Assembly (NCBI GenBank): GCA_020073705.1
Contig: JAIQES010000009.1
Span: 24,474 to 88,473 of the forward strand
Length of the DNA stretch: 64,000 nt
Source of the DNA: Terriglobia bacterium
GTDB taxonomy: Bacteria > Acidobacteriota > Terriglobia > Acidiferrales > UBA7541
Reading direction: 5' to 3'
Position numbers and translations under genes: made by a program
Part shown: positions 28,372 through 37,160 of the stretch, piece by piece
Layout: each line of letters begins with the position of its first letter
Numbering within the stretch: position 1 is the first letter of the stretch
Notes under the pieces: generated by a model
Database searches by the model: none
What the model was told of the DNA's origin: nothing
Seen by the model: only the letters and a program-made list of their open reading frames with translations

Positions 28372-29013
28372 CTACTGCGAGCCCGGCCGTTTCTTCCAGT
28401 CGTCCAAGGGGATGCGAGGCATTTGGAAAAGGTCTGATGTACGCGCATACCAGCCAGTGCCGTGCATGCGGCCGATCAGCTTTAGCTTTGGCGTGTCGAT
28501 GTACTGCTTTGAGGCGTCGATCACCACGTCATCGCGAATGTGCATCACTAGCACACGGCCCAGAACCAATCCGTAGTTCGGGCCCAGGTCGATGATCTGC
28601 ATCAGTTCGCATTCCATCGCGACGGGGCTCTCCGCTATGCGCGGCGGCTTCACGCGCACGGAGGGAAGGGTCGTCAGCCCTGCTTGCGTCAATTCATTCA
28701 CCCCAGGCTCGAACTCGATCGCGGTTACGTTCATCGCCTGGGCGATCTCTTCGGAAACCAAGTTGACGACAAACTGCCCGATCTCCCGGATGTTGGCGCG
28801 GCTATCCTTCGGCTGCCCCGGCTTGTGGCTGCCGATACCGATACCCACAACGGGAGGATCTCCGGCGAACGCATTGAAGAAGGAGAATGGCGCGGCATTT
28901 ATTACGCCGTTCCGGTCCTGGCTCACCACCCACGCGATTGGGCGCGGCGTGATGGTGGAGACCAGCAGCTTGTAGCGTGCATTGGCAGCAAGATCGGCGA
29001 AGTCGAACAGCAT
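28372..29013 (-). CDS. flavin reductase family (FMN-binding split barrel) protein
   Basis: A 213-aa protein of the flavin reductase-like domain. Motifs are 'STITPRPIAWVVSQDRNGVI', 'NAAPFSFFNAFAGDPPVVGI' and 'DSRANIREIGQFVVNLV', which form the FMN pocket in this family. Such proteins reduce flavin with NAD(P)H or act as flavoprotein oxygenase/reductase components. Start ATG 29013 has GGGAGG six bases upstream. No monooxygenase gene is adjacent, so the partner is unknown. It lies between two efflux systems. Confidence 0.9.
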   Translation of the reverse strand: MLFDFADLAANARYKLLVSTITPRPIAWVVSQDRNGVINAAPFSFFNAFAGDPPVVGIGIGSHKPGQPKDSRANIREIGQFVVNLVSEEIAQAMNVTAIEFEPGVNELTQAGLTTLPSVRVKPPRIAESPVAMECELMQIIDLGPNYGLVLGRVLVMHIRDDVVIDASKQYIDTPKLKLIGRMHGTGWYARTSDLFQMPRIPLDDWKKRPGSQ

Positions 29014-29487
29014 TGGCATCCTCCCGGGATTCATAGAGCGCAAATAGGTCGAAGTCGGACGGCAACGTCTTTCAAGTCAATGAGTATAATCGAAAAACTG
29101 AGCGCTGATCAGATCACGGTGCCGGCTCCCTTCGAGCGAGTAGACTTGGTTGATTTCTCTACTACCCTCGCAGCGCCCGGCACACCCTGCCCAAGACCTC
29201 CGCGCTGTAGCTCCTTCCTGTTGTTGTTAACTATAACGAACATTATAATTCTTAGGTATACTTCCATTTGAACATCCATTCCGAGCGGCAGGATTCAGGG
29301 CTAGTCCCTTCCCTTGGCTCAGGGCAAACCGCGCCTCGCATAGAGGCGCGTGAAACTCAATCCCAGGCTGCTAGGCTGATTTTCGGCTCGCAATCGGGTA
29401 ATAAAGGGGCTTACGTGGCCCGAACGACACACGCTCGGGGAGTACGGAATCAAAAGAACCAGAGCCGCACGTCGATGTAACAGTTTG
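29014..29487. other. 474-base interval with no supported gene
   Basis: Between the outer-membrane factor stop and the flavin reductase start. AT-rich 'TTAACTATAACGAACATTAT' around 29226 might hold promoter elements, but no clear -35/-10 pair is placed for a known gene. No real open frame. Confidence 0.35.
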
Positions 29488-30960
29488 CTAGTCGACCGGA
29501 GGCAACTTGGAAACATCCCAGCCGCCGCCCAGCGCTTTCACCAGGAGAACGCTGGAGGTCATGCGGCGTGTCAGGAGATCGACGGCAGTTCGCTGATTCG
29601 CCAGTGCAGTGCTTTGCGCCGTGATGACGGTCAGATAGTTGTCGATCCCGCCCTTGTAGCGGTTGACGGCTTGATCGAGCGAGCGTTGCGCAGCGGAGAC
29701 AGCGGCGTCTTGCGTCTTGGCTTCTTCCTCCAGAACGCGAAGGTCGGAGAGGGAGTCTTCCACTTCCTGAAATGCCGTCAGAACCGTCTGTTGGTAGGAC
29801 GCCACGGTTCCGTCGTAGGCGGCTTTCGCCTGATCGGAAATGGCCCGCCGGCGTCCGGCGTCGAAAATGGTTTGAAGCGCAGACCCGCCAACCGACCAAA
29901 GCCCGCTGGGACCGGACAGCCAAGACGTGAACGCACCGCTCTCGAAGCCACCTACCAGCCCCAGTGAGATTAACGGGAAGTAAGCCGCTCTGGCTATGCC
30001 AACTTGAGCGTTGGCTGCTTCGACGCGTCTTTCCACATCGGCGATATCAGGACGCCTCTCAAGCAATTCCGAAGGCAGGCCGGGGGGAATCGTCGGCGGA
30101 GTTGTCACCAGCGGGGCCGCCGACAAGCTGAAGGTAGAGGCTGGCTGTCCGATCAGGACTGCGATGGCATGTTCAAACTGGTCGCGGGCCGCAGTGATGT
30201 TAATGTCCTGAGCGCGCGTCTGCTCGAGCAGCGTCGTCGCCTGTTCTACATCTTCTCTTGAGGCAAGCCCGCCCTGAAAACGGTTTTGGGTCAGTTCCAG
30301 CGCCTTTTCGAACGCCGCCACCGTCGAATCAAACAGGTTTTTCTGGGCATCCAGGCCGCGAAGGATGAAGTAATCCATGGCGAGTTCGGCATGGAGACTC
30401 AAACGGACTGTTTCCAGGTCAGCCGCGCTCGCCTGCGCCTGCGCACGGCTCGATTCTACGGTCTTTCGAACCCTGCCCCAGACATCAACCTCATAGGAAA
30501 TATCACCGCCGGAAACGAGAAAGTCTGAATAATTGAACGGCCTGTTTGGGTTTGCCAGCGTACGATTGCGTGATATGCGGTTTCGCGTGATGGTGGCGCC
30601 CGCCGTGACCAGTGGGAATTGGGCAGAACGCGAAATTCGCAGCGCGGCACGTGCCTGGATAAAACTGTCCTGCGCTACCCTCAAAGTCTGGTTCGATACA
30701 GTCAATTGCTCTTCGAGAGCATTGAGCTGCGGGTCCTTGAAGATCTCCCACCAGTTTCCCTTGCGAGCTTGGTCACTCGGCTCAGCGGGCTTCCAGTTGC
30801 CGATTTCTTTATATGCAGGAGGAATCTGCGTAGTGGGCTTTGTGTACTTTGGGCCCACCGAGCAGCCTTCGATCAGAGCAAGGCAGAGAATCGCAAAGGC
30901 GCTCCAGGAAAAACATTTGCCATCGGGGGAGGCAGGCCTACGAACGTTGACACCAGACAT
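29488..30960 (-). CDS. outer-membrane efflux lipoprotein (NodT/TolC family)
   Basis: A 490-aa outer-membrane factor. The signal ends in a lipobox-like 'ALIEGCSVGPKYTKP', the standard start of NodT-type lipoproteins. Two OEP repeats follow, with 'DISYEVDVWGRVRKTVES' in the first and 'TIFDAGRRRAISDQAKAAYD' in the second, plus the helical tunnel segments. It forms the channel for tripartite pumps. Its ATG overlaps the adaptor stop by one base (TAATG), with GGAAGGAAAGC as ribosome site, so it is co-translated with the second pump and might also serve the first. Confidence 0.95.
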   Translation of the reverse strand: MSGVNVRRPASPDGKCFSWSAFAILCLALIEGCSVGPKYTKPTTQIPPAYKEIGNWKPAEPSDQARKGNWWEIFKDPQLNALEEQLTVSNQTLRVAQDSFIQARAALRISRSAQFPLVTAGATITRNRISRNRTLANPNRPFNYSDFLVSGGDISYEVDVWGRVRKTVESSRAQAQASAADLETVRLSLHAELAMDYFILRGLDAQKNLFDSTVAAFEKALELTQNRFQGGLASREDVEQATTLLEQTRAQDINITAARDQFEHAIAVLIGQPASTFSLSAAPLVTTPPTIPPGLPSELLERRPDIADVERRVEAANAQVGIARAAYFPLISLGLVGGFESGAFTSWLSGPSGLWSVGGSALQTIFDAGRRRAISDQAKAAYDGTVASYQQTVLTAFQEVEDSLSDLRVLEEEAKTQDAAVSAAQRSLDQAVNRYKGGIDNYLTVITAQSTALANQRTAVDLLTRRMTSSVLLVKALGGGWDVSKLPPVD

Positions 30961-32195
30961 TATTGCTTTCCTTCCGCAATAGGTTGGCCTTGAGCAAGTC
31001 TGACAGCCTGCCCGTTTGCAAGTGAATCGGAAGGGTTGATTACGACGGATTCGTCTCCTTTGAGGCCCGCAAGGATTTCCATCTCGGTTCCAAAGTCGCG
31101 ACCAGGTGTAATTGGGATCAAAGCGATGGTTTTCCCATCCTTCACCGTGGCGACCTGCATGCCCGCAGCCCTGAAGATCACGGCGTTTATGGGCAGCGTG
31201 AATGTTGTTACCGACGTGGGCAGCTTGAGATGAACTTCCACATAAGAGCCCGGTCTTAGTTCGCCCAACGGATTGTTGACGTCGATTTCCGTGAGCAAGG
31301 TGCGTGTTGTATTGTCGATCGAACCCGAATTTCGAACAAGCGTTCCTTCGAACCGACGTCCGGGATATTCAGACAACGCCAGCTCCGCACGCAAGCCGGG
31401 CCGGATGAGGGGAGAATAAACCTGTGGCACATTGACGTAGACTCGGAGCTGCTTGACCGCTGCGATATGAAATAGTTCACGCGCAGGACCGCCGCTACTT
31501 CCCGAATCAATCAGCGCTCCGATATCCGTGTTGCGTGCCGTGATCAGACCATCGAAGGGAGCGTAGATCTTCTTGAACGATTGCATCTGTTCCAACCGCC
31601 TCACATTGGACTTTGCCGATTCCACGGTGGTTCTGCGCGCCTCGAGGCTCCCCGTTGCATTGTCAACGTCCTGCTGGGCAACCGACTCCGTTTTCAACAA
31701 ATCCTTGTACCGGGTGGCGGTAATTTCCGCCAAGCGCAGATTGGCCTCGGCAGTCGCCAGATCGGCACGCGCCTGTTCAAGTTGCTGGTCGATTTCGGGC
31801 GTATCAATCTCGGCCAGTAATTGGCCAGCTTTGACGTGCGCACCGATGTCCACCTGCCATCTCTTCAGGTACCCATTGGTCCGAGCGTAGATCGGGGCGT
31901 CCGTATAGGGTTGCATGTCACCAGGAAGAATAATCTCCTGTTGAGGTGCCCCGCGCTTTGGATGAATTACCATTACTGTTGGAATCGCAAGTTCATGGGT
32001 TTCCTGTGCAAGTTGAGCATTTGCCTCGTGCCTGCTGGAAATCCCCGAAATGACGGCGAAAGTGACTATGAGAACAGTGAGAAGTAGCAGGATTACACGC
32101 GTAGCCGCACTGCCGGACGCAGACGAACGAATATGTTCCTCACGATCCTTGACCAGTGGCGCTTGTCTCTCCCTACGATTTGCAAGATCTTCCAT
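30960..32195 (-). CDS. RND periplasmic adaptor (HlyD/AcrA family)
   Basis: A 411-aa adaptor with a single N-terminal membrane anchor ('VILLLLTVLIVTFAVISGIS', residues about 34-53) rather than a lipobox. Lipoyl halves 'YARTNGYLKRWQVDIGAHVK' and 'IYAPFDGLITARNTDIGALI' flank a helical hairpin (about 130-195). The beta-barrel and distal domains follow. It joins the RND permease upstream to the outer-membrane factor downstream. GGAGGATTAG before ATG 32195 is a strong ribosome site. Gap to the permease stop is 28 bases. Confidence 0.94.
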   Translation of the reverse strand: MEDLANRRERQAPLVKDREEHIRSSASGSAATRVILLLLTVLIVTFAVISGISSRHEANAQLAQETHELAIPTVMVIHPKRGAPQQEIILPGDMQPYTDAPIYARTNGYLKRWQVDIGAHVKAGQLLAEIDTPEIDQQLEQARADLATAEANLRLAEITATRYKDLLKTESVAQQDVDNATGSLEARRTTVESAKSNVRRLEQMQSFKKIYAPFDGLITARNTDIGALIDSGSSGGPARELFHIAAVKQLRVYVNVPQVYSPLIRPGLRAELALSEYPGRRFEGTLVRNSGSIDNTTRTLLTEIDVNNPLGELRPGSYVEVHLKLPTSVTTFTLPINAVIFRAAGMQVATVKDGKTIALIPITPGRDFGTEMEILAGLKGDESVVINPSDSLANGQAVRLAQGQPIAEGKQ

Positions 32196-32223
32196 CTAAT
32201 CCTCCGAAAAAATCATGCGAAAC

Positions 32224-35200
32224 CTATGCATCCGGAAGCTCAAGAACTACAGACTTGCTGGGGTTCTTACGAGAACCATAAATCAGGCTGTATACCGCGG
32301 GGACAAAGAGCAGCGTAGCAACGGTGGCGAATACAAGGCCGCCGATGACTGCGCGCCCCAGGGGCGCATTCTGCTCACCGCCTTGGCCGAGGCCGATAGC
32401 CATCGGCACCATGCCGATGATCATGGCCAGGGCCGTCATGATCACGGGACGAAAACGCGTAAATCCCGCTTCTTCCGCCGCGCGTACCGGATCCATTCCT
32501 TCATGTAGCTGCTGTTTACAAAAACTCACCACGAGGATGCTGTTTGCGGTGGCCACACCCATGCACATGATGGATCCAGTCAAGGCGGGCACGCTAACCG
32601 TCGTGTGTGTCAGGAAAAGCATCCAGACGATTCCTGCCAGCGCCGCTGGCAGAGCCGAGATGATAATGAACGGATCGAGCCAGGACTGGAAATTAACTAC
32701 GATCAGCAAATAAACCAGCAGGATGACAAACGCCAGTCCCGACAGCAGACCCACGAACGACGACCGCATCGTTTCTATCTGGCCGCGCACAATAATTTCC
32801 GAGCCCCTGGGAAGCTGACTGCGATTCCGGTTCAATATGGCCTGAACTTCGCGAGCCACGCCGCCCAGGTCCCGCCCCTGCGCGGAGCCGAAAATATCGA
32901 GCACCGGCTGAGCGTTATAGTGCGACACCGTGGTCATCCCCGCGCCGCGCGTGATCGTTCCCAGGTTGGCCAACATTTGCCACGGTGCATTCCTGCCGCC
33001 GCTCACTGGAATGTTTTCGAGGTCTTGCAGAGATTCGAAGTTGTATTGCGGCGATTGCGTATTTACGAAATAGGACACTCCGGTCCTGGGGTCCAGCCAG
33101 AACGAGGGAGATGTCTGAAAGCTCCCGCTTAGCGAAGCAAGCACATTCTGCGCCACATTGATTTGCGTAAGTCCGGTTTGGATGGCTTTGGTGCGATCTA
33201 CGTCTATGTGCAGTTTCGGTTGGTTGAAGGGCTGCTGAATGCGCAGATCGGCGATGCCCGTGACCGTGCTCAATTGATTCATCAGCGCATTGGCAAACCG
33301 GCGGTTGCCTTCGAGATCGCGTCCCATGATCTGGACATCGATCGGGGCGGGCAGACCGAAATTCAAAATCTGGCTGACCATGTCGGCCGGGGGAAAATAG
33401 AACACCATGCCCGGGAACTCCCTCGCCAGCTTCAAGCGCAGATCGTGAATGTATTCGGCTGTAGGCCGGTGCTTCTCGGACAGCGAAATCATGATATCGG
33501 CGTCTTCCGGACCAATGGGCGCCGAAGTGCTGTAGGTGTAATTAATCAGGCTGTAGGGCAGCCCGATATTGTCTATGATGCTGGTAACTTCTCGCGCGGG
33601 AATCAGCTCGCGGATCGAGTTCTCGATGTTCCCGCATATGGCCGCCGTTTCTTCAATCCGGGTGGCGGTTGGCACGCGCACATGCAGCTTGATTTGTCCC
33701 GTGTCTATTGTGGGGAAAAAATCCTGGCCCAGCCAGGGAACCAGCGCGAAAGAGCCCAGGCAAAGAGCCAAAAATCCAACTGGGAAGAGAATTCTGTGCG
33801 GCAGGCAAACGTGAAGCACCTGCCGGTATGAATCGCGAAGCCTTTCGAACCACAACGTAAATTGTCTCTGCAACAGCACTAACGGGTTCCAGGTGGAGCG
33901 CGATTCTTGCACGCGCTCTTCGGCATGCGCCTTCAGCATGAACCGCGCCATGGTCACCACCAGTGTCCGGGACAACACATACGAAGCCAGCATCGCGAAG
34001 ACCACCGCCTCGGCCAGCGGCACGAATAGGTAGCGCGCCACGCCGGTGAGAAAGAACATCGGCACGAACGCAATACAAATCGAAAGCGTGGAAACAAAGG
34101 CGGGCACCGTGATCTCCTGCGAACCTTCCAGGATGGCCTGGATGTTTTCTTTACCCATCGCCAGGTGCCGGTTGATGTTCTCGATGGTCACGGTCGCGTC
34201 ATCAATCAGAATTCCCACGGCCAGCGCCAGGCCGCCCAGAGTCATGATGTTGATGGTTTGTCCTATGGCGCTCAAAATGATCAGCGACGTCAAAATCGAA
34301 AGGGGAATCGAAACGGCGATGATCAGCGTGCTGCGCCAGCTTCCCAAGAAGACCAGGATCATCAGTCCCGTCAGACACGCGGCAATCACTGCTTCCCGCA
34401 CCACGCCATTGACCGCCGCCCTGACGAACACGGATTGGTCCGCAACGGGATGGACTTCGAATTCGGGCGGGAGGGTAGCAAGCACCCTTGGCAGCTCTTT
34501 TTTGATTCTAGTCACCACGTCGAGCGTGGAGGCTTTGCTCGACTTCATGATCGACAAGTACGAGGCACGCTGCCCATCTACGTGCACCATGTTGGTTTGC
34601 GGTGGGGAGCCGTCGCGCACGTGCGCTACATCCCGGATGTAGATTGTGTTGGTGCCGATGGTCTTGATCGGCAAATCATTCAGTTCCGCGACGGTTTTCG
34701 GGCTGCTGTTGAGGTCAACGTCGGTTTCAAAAGCTCCGATTTTTGCTGTGCCCGCCGGCAGAATCAGGTTCTGGGAATTGATGGCGCTGACGACATCAGT
34801 CGGGGAGAGTCCTTTGGCTTGCAGCGCCGCGATATCAATGTCCACTTGGACCTGGCGTTGTCTTCCCCCGTAGGGAGCCATAATTGACGCGCCCTGCACG
34901 GTTGCCAGTTGCACCCGCAGGAGGTTCGAGCTGAGATCGTACAGTTGCTGCTCGGTGAGGCCCTTGCCGCCCAGCGCCAGCGTCAGGATGGGCACCGATG
35001 ACGCATTGTAGGCGACGATCATGGGCGGGAAAGTGTTCGGCGGCGAACTCCGGATGTTGCTTTGCGAGACGGGCGTCACCTGCGAAAGCGCCATTTCAAT
35101 GTTCGCGCCGGGATGAAAATAGATTTTCACCGCGCTGAATCCGTTCAGGGACTGAGATTCGATATGTTCGATATCGTCCACGGTCAACGTCAAAACTCTT

Positions 35201-35403
35201 TCGTAGTTCGCTACAATGCGGTTGGCCATCTCATCGGCCGAAAGCCCGTTGTAGCTCCAGATAGTGGTGATGACTGGAATGTCAACACTGGGGAATATAT
35301 CGGTGGGAGTGCGGTAAATAGCCAGCGAACCTAGAATTAGGATGAGCAGGGCCATCACGACAAAAGTGTAAGGCCTCCGCAAAGCTAACCGTACTAACCA
35401 CAT
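32224..35403 (-). CDS. RND efflux pump, inner-membrane permease (second system)
   Basis: A 1059-aa RND permease that begins 'WLVRLALRRPYTFVVMALLI'. Helix 4 has the Asp pair in 'AVGILIDDATVTIENINRH'. In helix 10 the segment is 'GVATANSILVVSF', so the Lys that pairs with these Asp in AcrB-like pumps is absent. This marks a subfamily different from the first pump. Porter domains and all twelve helices seem complete. Substrate unknown. AGGAGCAGTTT before ATG 35403 is an excellent ribosome site. It is the first gene of an RND-adaptor-outer membrane factor operon. Confidence 0.95.
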   Translation of the reverse strand: MWLVRLALRRPYTFVVMALLILILGSLAIYRTPTDIFPSVDIPVITTIWSYNGLSADEMANRIVANYERVLTLTVDDIEHIESQSLNGFSAVKIYFHPGANIEMALSQVTPVSQSNIRSSPPNTFPPMIVAYNASSVPILTLALGGKGLTEQQLYDLSSNLLRVQLATVQGASIMAPYGGRQRQVQVDIDIAALQAKGLSPTDVVSAINSQNLILPAGTAKIGAFETDVDLNSSPKTVAELNDLPIKTIGTNTIYIRDVAHVRDGSPPQTNMVHVDGQRASYLSIMKSSKASTLDVVTRIKKELPRVLATLPPEFEVHPVADQSVFVRAAVNGVVREAVIAACLTGLMILVFLGSWRSTLIIAVSIPLSILTSLIILSAIGQTINIMTLGGLALAVGILIDDATVTIENINRHLAMGKENIQAILEGSQEITVPAFVSTLSICIAFVPMFFLTGVARYLFVPLAEAVVFAMLASYVLSRTLVVTMARFMLKAHAEERVQESRSTWNPLVLLQRQFTLWFERLRDSYRQVLHVCLPHRILFPVGFLALCLGSFALVPWLGQDFFPTIDTGQIKLHVRVPTATRIEETAAICGNIENSIRELIPAREVTSIIDNIGLPYSLINYTYSTSAPIGPEDADIMISLSEKHRPTAEYIHDLRLKLAREFPGMVFYFPPADMVSQILNFGLPAPIDVQIMGRDLEGNRRFANALMNQLSTVTGIADLRIQQPFNQPKLHIDVDRTKAIQTGLTQINVAQNVLASLSGSFQTSPSFWLDPRTGVSYFVNTQSPQYNFESLQDLENIPVSGGRNAPWQMLANLGTITRGAGMTTVSHYNAQPVLDIFGSAQGRDLGGVAREVQAILNRNRSQLPRGSEIIVRGQIETMRSSFVGLLSGLAFVILLVYLLIVVNFQSWLDPFIIISALPAALAGIVWMLFLTHTTVSVPALTGSIMCMGVATANSILVVSFCKQQLHEGMDPVRAAEEAGFTRFRPVIMTALAMIIGMVPMAIGLGQGGEQNAPLGRAVIGGLVFATVATLLFVPAVYSLIYGSRKNPSKSVVLELPDA

Positions 35404-35805
35404 AAACTGCTCCTGGGGGCTATCCGCAGATACTGATCAATATTCTAGAGACGCATAACTTAACATTTTTCTGATTATTCCCACAACGCATTATGTTCCC
35501 TCTTCGCGAACGACCCTGGACACCGGATTCGCAGGCTGAATTGTTCCAGACAAGACACATCTTCCGTCAGTCCCGAAGAATTCCGGTTTTCATTCTTCCG
35601 TGACACGGTTTGACGCGAAAGTTCGCAATCTCGTTACAAGTTTTTATGGCTGCTTGAAACGGTTCTGGGTTTTTCCGCCGCCCTCGCGAGGCCTTCTTTG
35701 AGTGCATTTTGCAGCTTCTCGGTTATACTGTCGCAGTTCGTGCCGCCTGTTTCCCAAGCGAAACGAACCGTGATTCGCTTGTTACGCGCGAGAACTGGAG
35801 TTCGG
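35404..35805. other. 402-base divergent promoter region
   Basis: Between the second RND permease (minus) and lgt (plus). It should hold both promoters. I see no regulator-binding palindrome that I can support. Confidence 0.4.
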
Positions 35806-36573
35806 TTGTATCCCTACATTCACATTGGCCCATTGACACTCGGCACGTATGGCCTTCTGGTTGCCATTGGCCTGGTCTGCGCATTCTTCGTTCTTCGCGC
35901 TGATTTTGCACGCCGTGGGGTTTCGGCCGACGCGGAAGCGATTATCGGGATCACTGGCTTGGCTGGACTGGCGGGCTCACGGCTTTATCATTTGCTCGAA
36001 AGCCCGGCCGAGTTCTTCGCCGACCCGTGGCATTTGCTTTTCAGCACGATGGGGTTTGCCTTTTTCGGCGCGGTGATTGGCGGATTCATTGCGTTGCTGC
36101 TGCTGGCATGGCGCTTCCGGATGAAGCCTTTGCTCATGCTGGACGCCGCTTCACCTGCGGCCGCGCTGGGCTATGGCATCGGACGCATCGGCTGCCTGCT
36201 TTCCGGCGACGGGGATTACGGCATTCCCACATCACTGCCCTGGGGCATGAGTTTCCCGAACGGAATCGTGCCGACCACGGAGCGCGTTCATCCAACTCCA
36301 ATTTATGAATTCCTCGTTGCACTTTTGATTTTCTGGATTCTTTGGCGGCTGGGAGCGCACGGTCTTAGAACGCATGCGTCCTACGGGATTGTGTTCTCCG
36401 CTTATCTTGTCCTTACCGGCATCGCAAGATTTCTCGTTGAAATCATTCGCATCAATCCGCGGTCGTTCTATGGACTGACGAATGCGCAGGCTGCGAGCGT
36501 CGTGTCGATTCTTGCCGGTATAATCCTTTTTGTATCTGTCCGCCATACCTCCTCTGCGCCTCGCCGCGCTTGA
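35806..36573 (+). CDS. lgt: prolipoprotein diacylglyceryl transferase family protein (Lgt, divergent)
   Basis: A 255-aa inner-membrane protein with about seven helices. Start at TTG 35806 gives the usual Lgt opening 'YPYIHIGPLTLGTYGLLVAI' and has GGAG five bases upstream; a TTG at 35698 would add 36 residues. Lgt moves diacylglycerol to the lipobox Cys of prolipoproteins. The catalytic-core arginines look retained in 'GYGIGRIGCLLSGDG' and 'GIARFLVEIIRINP'. However, the 'SFHGGLIG' His of E. coli Lgt is Phe here ('FAFFGAVIGG') and the Asn of 'RIGNFING' is Cys. It may be a divergent Lgt or a paralogue with another role. Confidence 0.85.
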   Translation: MYPYIHIGPLTLGTYGLLVAIGLVCAFFVLRADFARRGVSADAEAIIGITGLAGLAGSRLYHLLESPAEFFADPWHLLFSTMGFAFFGAVIGGFIALLLLAWRFRMKPLLMLDAASPAAALGYGIGRIGCLLSGDGDYGIPTSLPWGMSFPNGIVPTTERVHPTPIYEFLVALLIFWILWRLGAHGLRTHASYGIVFSAYLVLTGIARFLVEIIRINPRSFYGLTNAQAASVVSILAGIILFVSVRHTSSAPRRA

Positions 36574-36649
36574 CGCTTTCGGGCAGGTCGCTTAGTGTCA
36601 ATGTCAGCAGGCCTTCCAGAGTCCAGCGGCAATGCTGGAGAGGTGCAAA

Positions 36650-37069
36650 ATGGGACGTCCGGTCGGAGTCACAATCCTCGGTGCGCTAATGATCGTTGCT
36701 GGGCTTGGATTCGCTGTTGTGGGGATCGTATTCTTGGACATGGGATCGACGGGTGCAATGAAGGCCACCCACACAAGCGGCGCTGCTCTTCTGGCGGCCC
36801 TCGGCGCCGCCGCCGGAGTGATATTTCTGCTTTTCGGCGGGTTGCACATCGTTTTGGCGATCGGGATCTTCAAGATGCGCAACATCGCTCGTATTCTTAC
36901 GATCTTCCTGTTTGTGCTTATCGGAACTGGGGCGTGCTTGGGTTTGATCGCGACGCTGCTGAGTTATAGTCACGTCGGATTGGCCTGGAACGGCTCGCTG
37001 CTTGCTGTGGATGCGTTGGCGCTCTGGTATCTGCTTCGCCCGGACGTCAAGGAAGCCTTTGGCGCGTAG
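36650..37069 (+). CDS. four-helix membrane protein of unknown function
   Basis: A 139-aa protein with four predicted transmembrane helices: about 5-27, 46-70, 83-104 and 112-128. The loops are Gly/Ala-rich ('LLAALGAAAGVIFLLFGG'). No domain is recognised. ATG 36650 has GGAGAGG seven bases upstream; an ATG at 36632 is less likely. It lies 76 bases after lgt on the same strand and may be cotranscribed. Confidence 0.72.
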   Translation: MGRPVGVTILGALMIVAGLGFAVVGIVFLDMGSTGAMKATHTSGAALLAALGAAAGVIFLLFGGLHIVLAIGIFKMRNIARILTIFLFVLIGTGACLGLIATLLSYSHVGLAWNGSLLAVDALALWYLLRPDVKEAFGA

Positions 37070-37160
37070 TCCCTGCGCACAAGACAGAAAGCGGGCTCAC
37101 CGCTCCTGTTTGAGAAAAATCCGCAGCCTGACACTTTACCGAAGGGCTCGTCTCAATTCA

